DNA of 64,000 nucleotides from Palsa-506 sp963836355 (GTDB lineage Bacteria; Actinomycetota; Actinomycetes; Streptosporangiales; Streptosporangiaceae), in NCBI GenBank assembly GCA_963836355.1, contig CAWIJO010000028.1, positions 124,001 through 188,000 of the forward strand, in the 5' to 3' direction. Position numbers and translations under genes: made by a program. Below the pieces are notes generated by a model that was given only the letters and a program-made list of their open reading frames with translations, was not told where the DNA came from and ran no database searches. Shown here piece after piece: positions 22,932-30,684 of the stretch (positions are counted from its first letter, which is position 1; each line of letters opens with the position of its first letter).

Positions 22932-22951
22932 CCTAGGAGAGGAGACTCCAC

Positions 22952-24049
22952 GTGGAGCGCTTGCCCACCGGCAGGCAGGTCGAAGGTCACTCACGGGGGA
23001 ATCGCGCCCGTGCCAGCTCTTACCGGACAGTCCGGATAGGCAGGTCACGCCGGGCAGGTATATCGCACCGGGCATGGGGCCGCGTTGCCATGCTGGCCGG
23101 GGCGGCAACGCTGGCAAGCTTCGCGCTGCCGGCCGTTTCCGCCAGCGCGGCACCACTCACCAAGCCGACCAGCCTGAAGGCGCTGCTGGCCAAGGCCACC
23201 AAGCTGGCCAACCAGATCGACAGCCTGAGCGAGCAGTACGACGGGCTCAAGATCCAGCTCACCGAGGCGAAGACCGAGGCCAGGATCGCCAGGGAGGCAG
23301 CCAGGCGAGATGCCAGGCAGCTCAGTGCCGGTCAGGTCGCAGTCGGCCAGATCGCCGCTCAGGGCTACATGAATGGCAGCTTCAACCCGGCCCTGCAACT
23401 ACTGCAGAGCAGCGACCCGCAGGCATTCGTCAACCGGGCATCGATCATGCTCCAGATCCAGCAAGAGAACGGCGACAAGGTCACCGGCCTGGCTTCGGCC
23501 GAGGCCGCCGCCGAGCGGGCCCGGCTGACCGCGCAGCAGGAAGCCGCCAAGGCCGCCGTGCTCGCGGCCCAGATGAACACCAAGGTGCACGCGATCCAGC
23601 GCCGTGAGAACGTGCTGAACAGCGCGGCATTCGCTCGCGCGATGGATGTCTTCAAGCAGACCGGCAAGTATCCCAACGTCAAGATCCCAGATGGCAACTC
23701 GGTCGGCCTGCAGGCACTCCGGTGGGCGCTGACGAAGCGCGGCGACCCTTATGTCTGGGGCGGCAGCGGGCCGGACGTATTCGACTGCTCCGGGCTCGTG
23801 ATGTGGGCCTATGCCCAGGTCGGGATCAGCCTGCCGCACTTCACCGGCAACCAGTGGAATTCGGGCGTGCATGTCTCGCGGAGCCAGCTGGAGCCGGGAG
23901 ACCTGGTGTTCTTCTTCCCTGATATCAGCCACGTCGGACTGTACGTCGGCGACGGGCTCATGCTGGACGCGCCGCAGACCGGGGAAGTCGTGCAGATCCA
24001 GCCGGTCTTCTGGAGCGGCTATGTCGGGGCAGTTCGGATCGTCGCCTGA
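22952..24049 (+). CDS. Secreted NlpC/P60 peptidoglycan endopeptidase (RipA-like)
   Basis: A 365-residue cell-wall hydrolase. A long basic N-region and a signal sequence (MLAGAATLASFALPAVSASA, residues about 47-66) precede a coiled-coil domain (about 70-225; LANQIDSLSEQYDGLKIQL, AEAAAERARLTAQQEAAK) and a C-terminal NlpC/P60 domain of about 115 residues. Catalytic Cys is in FDCSGLVMWAYAQVG, His in DISHVGLYVGDG, and a polar third residue should follow in LDAPQTG. Such proteins cut D-Glu-mDAP cross-links during division or growth, and the coiled coil usually shields the active site. GTG start at 22952 with GGAGAGGAGA 6 nt upstream. The c-di-AMP riboswitch directly ahead makes expression depend on the DisA signal. 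Confidence 0.93.
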   Translation: MERLPTGRQVEGHSRGNRARASSYRTVRIGRSRRAGISHRAWGRVAMLAGAATLASFALPAVSASAAPLTKPTSLKALLAKATKLANQIDSLSEQYDGLKIQLTEAKTEARIAREAARRDARQLSAGQVAVGQIAAQGYMNGSFNPALQLLQSSDPQAFVNRASIMLQIQQENGDKVTGLASAEAAAERARLTAQQEAAKAAVLAAQMNTKVHAIQRRENVLNSAAFARAMDVFKQTGKYPNVKIPDGNSVGLQALRWALTKRGDPYVWGGSGPDVFDCSGLVMWAYAQVGISLPHFTGNQWNSGVHVSRSQLEPGDLVFFFPDISHVGLYVGDGLMLDAPQTGEVVQIQPVFWSGYVGAVRIVA

Positions 24050-24062
24050 CCCAGGCCGCTGG

Positions 24063-24103
24063 CCGGCTGGGTTTTACTCCGGTCGGCTGGGTTTTTACTC
24101 CGG
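24063..24103. repeat. 20/21-nt tandem duplication across the lysS stop codon
   Basis: CCGGCTGGGTTTTACTCCGG (24063-24082) and a 21-nt copy with one extra T (24083-24103). The right copy contains the lysS stop (TAA, minus strand); the left copy repeats it outside the gene. Confidence 0.93.
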
Positions 24104-25612
24104 CCGGACGAGCGGGAACAAGATCGTCTCCCGGACACTCGCGCCGGTGAGCATGATGAGCAGCCGGTCGGTCCCCATCCCCATCCCGCCGGTCGGCGGC
24201 ATGCCGTACTCGAGCGCCCGCAGGAAATCCTCGTCCAACTGCATAGCCTCGGCGTCGCCGCCGGCCGCGAGCAGGGACTGCGCGGTGAAGCGAGCCCGCT
24301 GCTCTGCCGGGTCGACGAGTTCCGAATAGGCAGTCCCGATCTCCGTTCCGAACGCCACCAGGTCCCATTTCTCCGCGAGCCGCCGATCATCGCGGTGTGC
24401 CCTGGTGAGCGGGGCCACCTCGACCGGGAAGTCCCGGTAGAACGTCGGGAGCACGGTCCGGCGCTCGACTAGGTGCTCGTACATCTCCAGCAGCACCTGG
24501 CCCCGGTTCCAGCCGGCCTCCAGGTGAATATCCGCCTTGGTGGCCAGCATGCGCAGCCGTTCCTCGCCGGTGTCCGGCGTGACATCCTCGCCGACCGCCT
24601 CGGACACGGCCCCGTGCACCGTCTTGTGCTGCCACTCGCCGCCGATGTCATGCTCGGAGCCATCGGGCCTGCGCAGCACCGTGCCGCCGAGCGCGTCCCG
24701 CGCCGCTGCCTGGATCAGCTCCCTGGTAAGCGTCGCCATCGAGTTGTAATCGCCGTAGGCCTCGTACAGCTCGAGCATGGTGAACTCGGGATTGTGCGTA
24801 CCGTCCGCGCCCTCGTTCCGGAAGATCCTGCCGATCTCGTAGACCTTCTCGATGCCGCCGACGACAAGCCGCTTGAGGTAGAGCTCAAGCGCGATGCGCA
24901 GGTACAGATCCATGTCGTAGGCGTTGATGTGGGTGACGAACGGCCGGGCGTTCGCGCCGCCATGCAGCACCTGCAGTACCGGCGTCTCCGCCTCGAGGAA
25001 GCCGCGCCGGTGCAGTTCCTCGCGCAGCGACCTGGTGACGACGCCGCGCAGCTCGGCCATCCGGCGCGCTTCCGGGTTGACGATCAGGTCCAGATAGCGC
25101 TGCCGTACCCGCGAGCCGGGGTCCGCCAGGCCGGCGTGCTTGTCCGGCAGCGGCCGAAGCGCCTTGGCGGTGATCGCGAACGAGTCAGCAAGCACCGAGA
25201 GCTCACCGCGGCGGGACGAAATTACCTCGCCGGTCACCCCGACGTGGTCACCGAGATCCACGTCCCGCTTCCAGGCGGCAAGCGCTTCCCCGCCAACCCG
25301 GTCCAGCGAGATCATCACCTGTAGCTCGCCGGTGGCGTCGCGGACGGTGGCGAAGCACAGCTTGCCGCTAGTGCGGTAGAGCATTACCCGGCCGGCGATG
25401 CCGGCCTGCTCGCCGGTGGCCGTGTCCGGCGCCAGGCCGCCGAACCGCTCCCGCAGCTCGGCGATGGCCGCGGTGCGCGGGAAGCCGACCGGGTAGGGGT
25501 CACCGCCGGCCGCGCGGATCGCGTCGAGCTTCGCCAGCCGGACCCGCATCTGCTCGGGCAGGTCACTGGTCCGCTCGGGCGGCCCGCCAGGGCCGGCCTG
25601 GTCCGCTGTCAT
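24095..25612 (-). CDS. lysS: Lysyl-tRNA synthetase, class II
   Basis: A 505-residue LysRS that charges tRNA(Lys). An N-terminal OB-fold anticodon-binding domain (ITGRV-like block IAGRVMLYRTSGKLCFATVRD, then GDHVGVTGEVISSRRGELSV) is followed by the class II core: motif 1 region RSLREELHRRGFLEAETPVL, motif 2 FRNEGADGTHNPEFTMLE, and motif 3 GMPPTGGMGMGTDRLLIMLTG. No inserted domain and no N-terminal MprF-like membrane part. It starts 13 nt after the coaX stop, closing the leftward pan-coaX-lysS run. Confidence 0.97.
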   Translation of the reverse strand: MTADQAGPGGPPERTSDLPEQMRVRLAKLDAIRAAGGDPYPVGFPRTAAIAELRERFGGLAPDTATGEQAGIAGRVMLYRTSGKLCFATVRDATGELQVMISLDRVGGEALAAWKRDVDLGDHVGVTGEVISSRRGELSVLADSFAITAKALRPLPDKHAGLADPGSRVRQRYLDLIVNPEARRMAELRGVVTRSLREELHRRGFLEAETPVLQVLHGGANARPFVTHINAYDMDLYLRIALELYLKRLVVGGIEKVYEIGRIFRNEGADGTHNPEFTMLELYEAYGDYNSMATLTRELIQAAARDALGGTVLRRPDGSEHDIGGEWQHKTVHGAVSEAVGEDVTPDTGEERLRMLATKADIHLEAGWNRGQVLLEMYEHLVERRTVLPTFYRDFPVEVAPLTRAHRDDRRLAEKWDLVAFGTEIGTAYSELVDPAEQRARFTAQSLLAAGGDAEAMQLDEDFLRALEYGMPPTGGMGMGTDRLLIMLTGASVRETILFPLVRPE

Positions 25613-25625
25613 CTGCCCGAGATTA

Positions 25626-26417
25626 CTAGCCGTCCGCGGTGTTGCGCGCGAACGTCAGCCGGAGGCCGATCAGCGTCAGCCACGGCTCGTAGGCGTCGAT
25701 CAGCCCGACCTCGTCGATGACAAGGGGCGCCAGGCCTCCGGTGGCGATGACAGTGACCGAATCAGGATCGCCGGGGGCGAGTTCCCTTGCCATCCGCCCT
25801 GCGATGCCCCCGACCTGCCCGGCGAAGCCGAAGATGATCCCGGACTGCAGCGCCTCGACCGTGTTCCTGCCGATGACCCGATTCGGGCGGGTCAGCTCCA
25901 CCTTGAGCAGCTGCGCCGCCCGCCGGGAGAGCGCGTCAACCGAGATCTCGATGCCTGGCGCGAGCGCGCCGCCGACGAATTCACCGCGCTCGCTCACCGC
26001 GTCGAAGTTGGTCGACGTACCGAAGTCGACGACCACGGCGGGCCCGCCGTACAGATGCGCCGCGGCAGCGGCATTCATGATCCGATCACTGCCGACTTCC
26101 TTGGGATTGTCCATCCGCACCGGCACGCCGGTCTTCACGCCGGGCTCCACGATGACGGCTGGGAGGTCGGCGTAGTAGCGGCGGAACATCTCCCGCATCT
26201 CATGCAGAACAGACGGCACGGTGGAGCACAGCGCGATGCCGGTCACCTCTGGCTGCTTGGCCAGGGTGCTCTGCGCGAGCAGTCCCTGCAGGATGACCGC
26301 CAGCTCGTCCGCGGTCCGGTCCGGGACGGTGGCGATGCGCCAGTGTTCGGCTACCTCGTCGCCGTCGAAGACGCCGAGCACGGTGTTGGTGTTGCCCACG
26401 TCGATCGTCAGCAGCAC
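25626..26417 (-). CDS. coaX: Type III pantothenate kinase
   Basis: A 263-residue CoaX that phosphorylates pantothenate in the first committed step of coenzyme A synthesis. It belongs to the ASKHA fold: PHOSPHATE 1 loop MLLTIDVGNTNTVLGVF at the N-terminus, GSDRIMNAAAAAHLYGG, VVDFGTSTNFDAVS (PHOSPHATE 2), the ADENOSINE-type ATGGLAPL near residue 220, and GGALAPGIEISVDALSRRAAQL. GTG start with a GGGGAG site; its first 10 nt overlap the end of panC, so pantothenate synthesis and activation are coupled. Confidence 0.96.
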   Translation of the reverse strand: MLLTIDVGNTNTVLGVFDGDEVAEHWRIATVPDRTADELAVILQGLLAQSTLAKQPEVTGIALCSTVPSVLHEMREMFRRYYADLPAVIVEPGVKTGVPVRMDNPKEVGSDRIMNAAAAAHLYGGPAVVVDFGTSTNFDAVSERGEFVGGALAPGIEISVDALSRRAAQLLKVELTRPNRVIGRNTVEALQSGIIFGFAGQVGGIAGRMARELAPGDPDSVTVIATGGLAPLVIDEVGLIDAYEPWLTLIGLRLTFARNTADG

Positions 26418-27322
26418 GGTGGGCTCCCCTCAGCTTCGCCGGCCCGGCTGGGCGCGCTCGGGCCGCCGACCAGCAGCGGCACGTTGTCGATCAGCCTGGT
26501 GGATCCGGCCGTGCCGGCCACCAGCAGGATGGCCGGGCCCTGGTAGCCGTCGGCTGCCTCGCCGAACGTGACCGGATCGACCAGCGCCAGGTAGTCGGGC
26601 TGCAACGGCGGATCGGCGGCGGCGGCGCTGTCGAGCACGGCTTGCGCGGCGGCCAGTACGTCGGCCCGGCCGCCCGGCGCACGCGCCCGGCCTGCCGCCA
26701 GGGCGCGCGACAGCGCCAGCGCCGTTGCCCGCTCTGGGCTGGAGAGGTAGGCGTTCCGGCTGGACACGGCCAGGCCGCTGGCCTCCCGGACGGTGGGCTC
26801 GGCCACGATCTCCACCCCAAGGTCCAGATCGGCGGTCATCCGCCGGACCAGGGCAAGCTGCTGCGCGTCCTTCTCGCCGAACACTGCCATGTCGGGCTGG
26901 ACCAGCTGGAATAGCTTGAGCACCACGGTCAGCACGCCGCCGAAGAACCCCGGCCGGGAGCGTCCCTCAAGCAGCCGGCCCATCGGCCCAGGATCGACGG
27001 TGACCGTTGGCTCGGCCGGGTACATCTGCCCGCGATCCGGTGCGAAGACGACCGCTGCGCCCTCTTCCGCGCAGACGGCCACATCCCGGTCCAGGGCCCG
27101 CGGATAGCGGCCCAAGTCCTCGGCTGGCCCGAACTGCAGCGGGTTGACGAAAACGGACACCACGACGGCCCCGGCCGGCCGCGATATCTGCCTGGCCCGG
27201 CGAAGCAGCGCCCGGTGGCCGTCGTGCAGTGCGCCCATGGTCGGCACGAGCACCACCGGCCCGGCCAGGCCGCCGCGCGCAGCCGCGAGCCCGGCCCGTG
27301 TCCTGGCCAGGACGGGGATCAT
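26408..27322 (-). CDS. panC: Pantothenate synthetase
   Basis: A 304-residue ligase that joins pantoate and beta-alanine using ATP. Signature segments are VPTMGALHDGHRALLRRAR (HxGH-like nucleotide site), VSVFVNPLQFGPAEDLGRYPR, LEGRSRPGFFGGVLTVVLKLF, VFGEKDAQQLALVRRM and AVSSRNAYLSSPER (KMSKS-like). Complete. Start overlaps the stop of the DUF2520 gene (ATGA), and its end overlaps coaX. The aspartate decarboxylase gene panD, often adjacent in actinobacteria, is not in this window. Confidence 0.96.
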   Translation of the reverse strand: MIPVLARTRAGLAAARGGLAGPVVLVPTMGALHDGHRALLRRARQISRPAGAVVVSVFVNPLQFGPAEDLGRYPRALDRDVAVCAEEGAAVVFAPDRGQMYPAEPTVTVDPGPMGRLLEGRSRPGFFGGVLTVVLKLFQLVQPDMAVFGEKDAQQLALVRRMTADLDLGVEIVAEPTVREASGLAVSSRNAYLSSPERATALALSRALAAGRARAPGGRADVLAAAQAVLDSAAAADPPLQPDYLALVDPVTFGEAADGYQGPAILLVAGTAGSTRLIDNVPLLVGGPSAPSRAGEAEGSPPCC

Positions 27323-28251
27323 CGCGGAACCCCGGCAAGCACGTCAAGCAGGCGCTGTGCGTCCGCCGTGGCGAGCGATCCGGCCGCCAGGGCGCGGTCG
27401 GCGGTGAGCCTGGCCAGCGCGACGTACGCAGTGACGGATTCCGGCGACGCGACGCGCAGCGCCTGGATGTGGCTGGCTACGGTCTGCGCGTCGCCGCGGG
27501 CCACCGGCCCGGTCAGCGCAGCGTCGCCGAGCCGGAGCGCGTTGTCGAGTGCGGCGGACAGCAACGGCCCGAGCATCCGGCCCGGATTGGCCACTCCGGC
27601 CTGCCGCAGCAGGTCTGCTGCCTGGACAACCAGGGTCACCAGGTGGTTAGCCGAGCTCGCGAGCGCGGCGTGGTAGAGATCCCGGAGTTCTTCCGCGATG
27701 AACACGGGTTCCCCGCCCATCTCGACCACCAGCGCCTCGGCGACCGGCCGGAGCGGCTCCGGCGCGGTTACCCCGAAGCAGATCCCGGCTAGCTTGTCGA
27801 TGTCATCCGGCCTGCCGGTGAAGGTCATCACCGGGTGCAGCGCAAGCGGTAGTGCCGCCTGCCTGGCGGCCGGCTCTAGCACGGCCAGGCCGTGCCGGCC
27901 ACTGGCATGGGCGACCAGGCGGCCCTGCATCGGCGCCCCGGCCGCGACCAGCCCGGCGACCAGGCCGGGCAACACGTCATCGGGCACGGTCAGCAGCACC
28001 AGATCGGCACCGGCCAGCACCTGATCGGGCGGCAGCACGGGCACACCGGGCAGGTTCCGGCGAATCCGCCGGACAGCCGCGTCGGATACCGCGGAGACGG
28101 CTACCACCCGGTGCCCGGCCCGGGCGAGCGCGGCTGCCAGCACGCTGCCTACCCGGCCCGCGCCGATAACGCCGACGCCGAGCCGGGCGGGGTGCGGTGC
28201 AGGACCGCCTGCTGGCGCGGCGGCGGGGCCGCGCGGGTCGTTATTGCTCAT
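27319..28251 (-). CDS. Rossmann-fold and DUF2520 domain protein
   Basis: A 310-residue NAD(P)-binding protein. Residues 24-40 give the dinucleotide motif LGVGVIGAGRVGSVLAAAL; the N-terminal Rossmann domain continues to about residue 150 (ALHPVMTFTG), and the C-terminal half is the all-helical DUF2520 domain (AEELRDLYHAALASSANHLV, ARGDAQTVASHIQAL). The fold resembles ketopantoate reductase and 6-phosphogluconate dehydrogenase, and the gene overlaps panC by 4 nt. A role as a ketopantoate reductase stand-in is possible but unproven; no panE/ilvC is nearby. A Pro/Ala-rich 20-residue N-terminus precedes the fold, so the true start could be slightly downstream. Confidence 0.86.
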   Translation of the reverse strand: MSNNDPRGPAAAPAGGPAPHPARLGVGVIGAGRVGSVLAAALARAGHRVVAVSAVSDAAVRRIRRNLPGVPVLPPDQVLAGADLVLLTVPDDVLPGLVAGLVAAGAPMQGRLVAHASGRHGLAVLEPAARQAALPLALHPVMTFTGRPDDIDKLAGICFGVTAPEPLRPVAEALVVEMGGEPVFIAEELRDLYHAALASSANHLVTLVVQAADLLRQAGVANPGRMLGPLLSAALDNALRLGDAALTGPVARGDAQTVASHIQALRVASPESVTAYVALARLTADRALAAGSLATADAQRLLDVLAGVPR

Positions 28252-28332
28252 CTCGTTCCAGTCCTCTGCCGGTACCGGACGGCGAGGCTCAGCATATCCG
28301 CGGCCTGCCCGGTCACCCGGTAACCGACCTGG

Positions 28333-28788
28333 CTACTCATCGTCCGGGTCGTCCGGCGGATCGGGTGCCCGGCAGCAGCGCTCGAGGTAGAGCGCCGCGG
28401 CGGCCAGAACCAGGGCGGCAACCAGCGTGGCGGCTGCGGTGATCGCGTCGGACCGTGGTGCGGGCTTGGCCAGCAGGCCGCCCAGGTAGCTGAGGAAGCC
28501 GACGGACAGCCCGCCGAAGATGACCGCGACCTGGGCGCTGGCCTTCGCCAGTATGGCCATCCTGGCCACCGCGATGGGCACCAGCGGCTTCGCGCCAGGC
28601 CGCCCCTCGATTCGTGCTCGCACGTTCCGCCCGCTCCAGGCCTCGGCCACCGCGAGCAGCAGCAGGGCTGGCACGCCAGTCCACGGCAGCGGCGGGAAGG
28701 ACGAGTAGGTCAGCCGGATTACCAGCCAACCGAGCGCAGCGCAGCAGATGGCAAGTACCGCCAGCGGCCACGGCCTGATCGGGGTCAC
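28333..28788 (-). CDS. DUF3180 family membrane protein
   Basis: A 151-residue protein with four hydrophobic helices (about residues 8-28, 35-50, 78-105 and 115-137), a conserved RIEGRPGAKPLVPIAVARMAILAKASAQ-type cytosolic loop, and an Asp/Pro-rich tail (PDPPDDPDDE). DUF3180 proteins sit beside folK across actinobacteria; no function is known. It follows folK by 31 nt in the same direction and is most likely part of the folate-pantothenate transcript. Confidence 0.86.
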   Translation of the reverse strand: MTPIRPWPLAVLAICCAALGWLVIRLTYSSFPPLPWTGVPALLLLAVAEAWSGRNVRARIEGRPGAKPLVPIAVARMAILAKASAQVAVIFGGLSVGFLSYLGGLLAKPAPRSDAITAAATLVAALVLAAAALYLERCCRAPDPPDDPDDE

Positions 28789-28819
28789 CGACGCACCGCC
28801 GGGGCCGCACAGCGGCCGG

Positions 28820-29359
28820 TCATGGCGGCGGCCGCAGCGTGCCGGGGATTCGGCGCGGGCTGGCCGCGGCAGCGGCCGCGGCCGCCAGGTCCGTGACCTG
28901 GCCGTAGCCCGTGATGCTGGCGCCGGGGTCTACGTCATGCCATGGCACGAGGACGAAGGCCCGCTCGTGCGCCCGCGGATGCGGCAGCGTCAGCGCCGGA
29001 TCCGTACTGGTCTTTGCGCCATAGCTGATGATGTCGACATCCAGGGTGCGTGGCCCCCAGGGCACCCCCCCGCGGACCCGGCGGCGGGCCGCCTCGGCCG
29101 CGTGCGCGCGGTCAAGCACGGCGCGGGCCGGCAGCGCCGTGGTGGCCAGCAGCACGGCATTGAGGAAGTCCGGCTGGCTGGGGCCGCCGACCGGGGCGGT
29201 CTCGTACACCGGGGATACCGCCAGGAAACCGAGCCCTGGCGGCCCGCATAGCGCGTCCACCGCGGCCTGCAGGTTCGCCAGCCGGTCGCCGAGGTTGCTG
29301 CCGAGCCCGATGACCACGCGGACCGGCAGCCCCGGCCCGGCCGCCCCGGTCACTTGCAT
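28820..29359 (-). CDS. folK: 2-amino-4-hydroxy-6-hydroxymethyldihydropteridine pyrophosphokinase
   Basis: A 179-residue HPPK, which transfers pyrophosphate from ATP to 6-hydroxymethyl-dihydropterin in folate synthesis. It has VVIGLGSNLGDRLANLQAAV, VSPVYETAPVGG, FLNAVLLATT, the metal-binding WGPRTLDVDIISYG (two Asp), and LPHPRAHERAFVLVPWHDVDP. Complete. An Ala-rich stretch (TDLAAAAAAAAS) near the C-terminus is an insertion. It starts 7 nt after folB; an alternative GTG start lies two codons in. Confidence 0.95.
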   Translation of the reverse strand: MQVTGAAGPGLPVRVVIGLGSNLGDRLANLQAAVDALCGPPGLGFLAVSPVYETAPVGGPSQPDFLNAVLLATTALPARAVLDRAHAAEAARRRVRGGVPWGPRTLDVDIISYGAKTSTDPALTLPHPRAHERAFVLVPWHDVDPGASITGYGQVTDLAAAAAAAASPRRIPGTLRPPP

Positions 29360-29366
29360 TGCCCGG

Positions 29367-29729
29367 TCACTGGCGATTCCGGCGGATTGTCACGGCCACG
29401 TCATCGAACGGATGTGAGATCGGGGCCTGCGGCTTATGCACCGTGATCTCCACTTCCGCGACGCCATGGTCGAGCAGGCACGCGGCCGCCAGCAGGCTGG
29501 CCAGCGTCTCGATCAGCCGGACCGGCTGGCCGGTCACGATGGCCGTCAGCCCGGCCAGCGCGCCGTAGTCGACAGTGCGGGACAGCTCGTCGGCCTCCGC
29601 CGCTGCCCTGGTGTCCGTCCACAGGACGGCATCGACGACGAATTCCTGGCCGTCCCGGCGCTCGTGCTCGAAAACGCCGTGCCTGCCGCGGGCCCGCAGC
29701 CCGCGCAGCGCGATCCGGTCCATGGTCAT
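29367..29729 (-). CDS. folB: Dihydroneopterin aldolase
   Basis: A 120-residue FolB that splits dihydroneopterin to hydroxymethyl-dihydropterin and glycolaldehyde. The start MTMDRIALRGLRARGRHGVF is chosen because its ATG overlaps the folP stop as ATGA (29726-29729). Further family signatures are the catalytic-region Glu in HERRDGQEFVVDAVLW, SRTVDYGALAGL, LIETLASLLA and the C-terminal EVEITVHKPQAPI with the conserved Lys. Confidence 0.95.
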   Translation of the reverse strand: MTMDRIALRGLRARGRHGVFEHERRDGQEFVVDAVLWTDTRAAAEADELSRTVDYGALAGLTAIVTGQPVRLIETLASLLAAACLLDHGVAEVEITVHKPQAPISHPFDDVAVTIRRNRQ

Positions 29730-30664
29730 GCCGCCTCGCCGCCCGGGCCGGCCGCCCGCCAGCGCGCCGCTACCCGGACCGCGTCGGCGTTGCCGCGGAC
29801 CGCATGCACCCGCACGCACCAGGCCCCGGCGGTGGCGGCCAGCGCGGTCAGCGCGATCGTCGCGTCATCGGCACCGGCGAACGGCCGCGGCGTCCCGTCA
29901 TCGGCGGCCAGCAGGCGGCCGATAAAGCTCTTTCTTGATGCGCCGGCCAGCACCGGGAACGGCGATTGCGCGCAGCCGCCGAGCCGGGCGATTTCCGGCA
30001 GCCGGGTCAGCAGCGCCCAGTTGTGCTCGGCGAGCTTGGCGAAGCCGATCCCGGGGTCAAGCACCATGAGCGCCGGTTCGACGCCGTCGCCAGCGGCCGC
30101 GTCGACGCGGCCGCGCAGCTCATCACAGACCTCTCGCACCACGTCACCGTAGCGGGCCCGCTGCTGCATCTCGCTGCTGTGTCCGCGCCAGTGCATGACC
30201 ACGTAGGGCACCTTGGCCGCGGCGACGAGACGGTACATCCCCGGATCGGCGAGGCCGCCGCTCACGTCGTTCACCAGCCTCGCACCAGCATTGAGCGCCC
30301 CTTCCGCTACCTCGGCGCGCATCGTGTCGACGCTGACCGTCAGCCCGGCGGCGGCGAGCTCGGAGATGACCGGGCCGACTCGGCGCAGTTCCTCCGCAGC
30401 CGGTATCCGGTCCGCGCCCGGCCTAGTCGATTCACCGCCCACATCGATGATGTCGGCGCCCTCGGCGGCAAGCTGCAGGCCGCGGGAGATCGCCGCGGCG
30501 GGCGCGAACCACTCGCCGCCGTCGGAGAAGGAGTCCGGGGTGACGTTGACCACGCCCATCACCAGGCACCTGCCCGGGGCCGGCAACCCGGGCACGGCCG
30601 GCCAGGCCGGCCCGCCGGGGGCCGGACGCCGGTGCCCGGATCCCGCCGCCGGTGCGTCGCTCAT
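29726..30664 (-). CDS. folP: Dihydropteroate synthase
   Basis: A 312-residue DHPS, the sulfonamide target, joining the pterin pyrophosphate to p-aminobenzoate. It has VMGVVNVTPDSFSDGGEW (loop 1), AAEGADIIDVGGESTRPGA (loop 2), VSVDTMRAEVA, LVNDVSGG, VVMHWRGHSSEMQ, LDPGIGFAKLAEHNW and LAGASRKSFIGRLL, with the closing R-H pair in CVRVHAV. The start MSDAPAAGS is chosen from the position just 20 nt after the upstream gene's stop; a second ATG lies directly before it (30667). A Gly/Pro-rich insert precedes the barrel. Confidence 0.96.
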   Translation of the reverse strand: MSDAPAAGSGHRRPAPGGPAWPAVPGLPAPGRCLVMGVVNVTPDSFSDGGEWFAPAAAISRGLQLAAEGADIIDVGGESTRPGADRIPAAEELRRVGPVISELAAAGLTVSVDTMRAEVAEGALNAGARLVNDVSGGLADPGMYRLVAAAKVPYVVMHWRGHSSEMQQRARYGDVVREVCDELRGRVDAAAGDGVEPALMVLDPGIGFAKLAEHNWALLTRLPEIARLGGCAQSPFPVLAGASRKSFIGRLLAADDGTPRPFAGADDATIALTALAATAGAWCVRVHAVRGNADAVRVAARWRAAGPGGEAA

Positions 30665-30684
30665 CATGAGCGCCAATCTACGGT

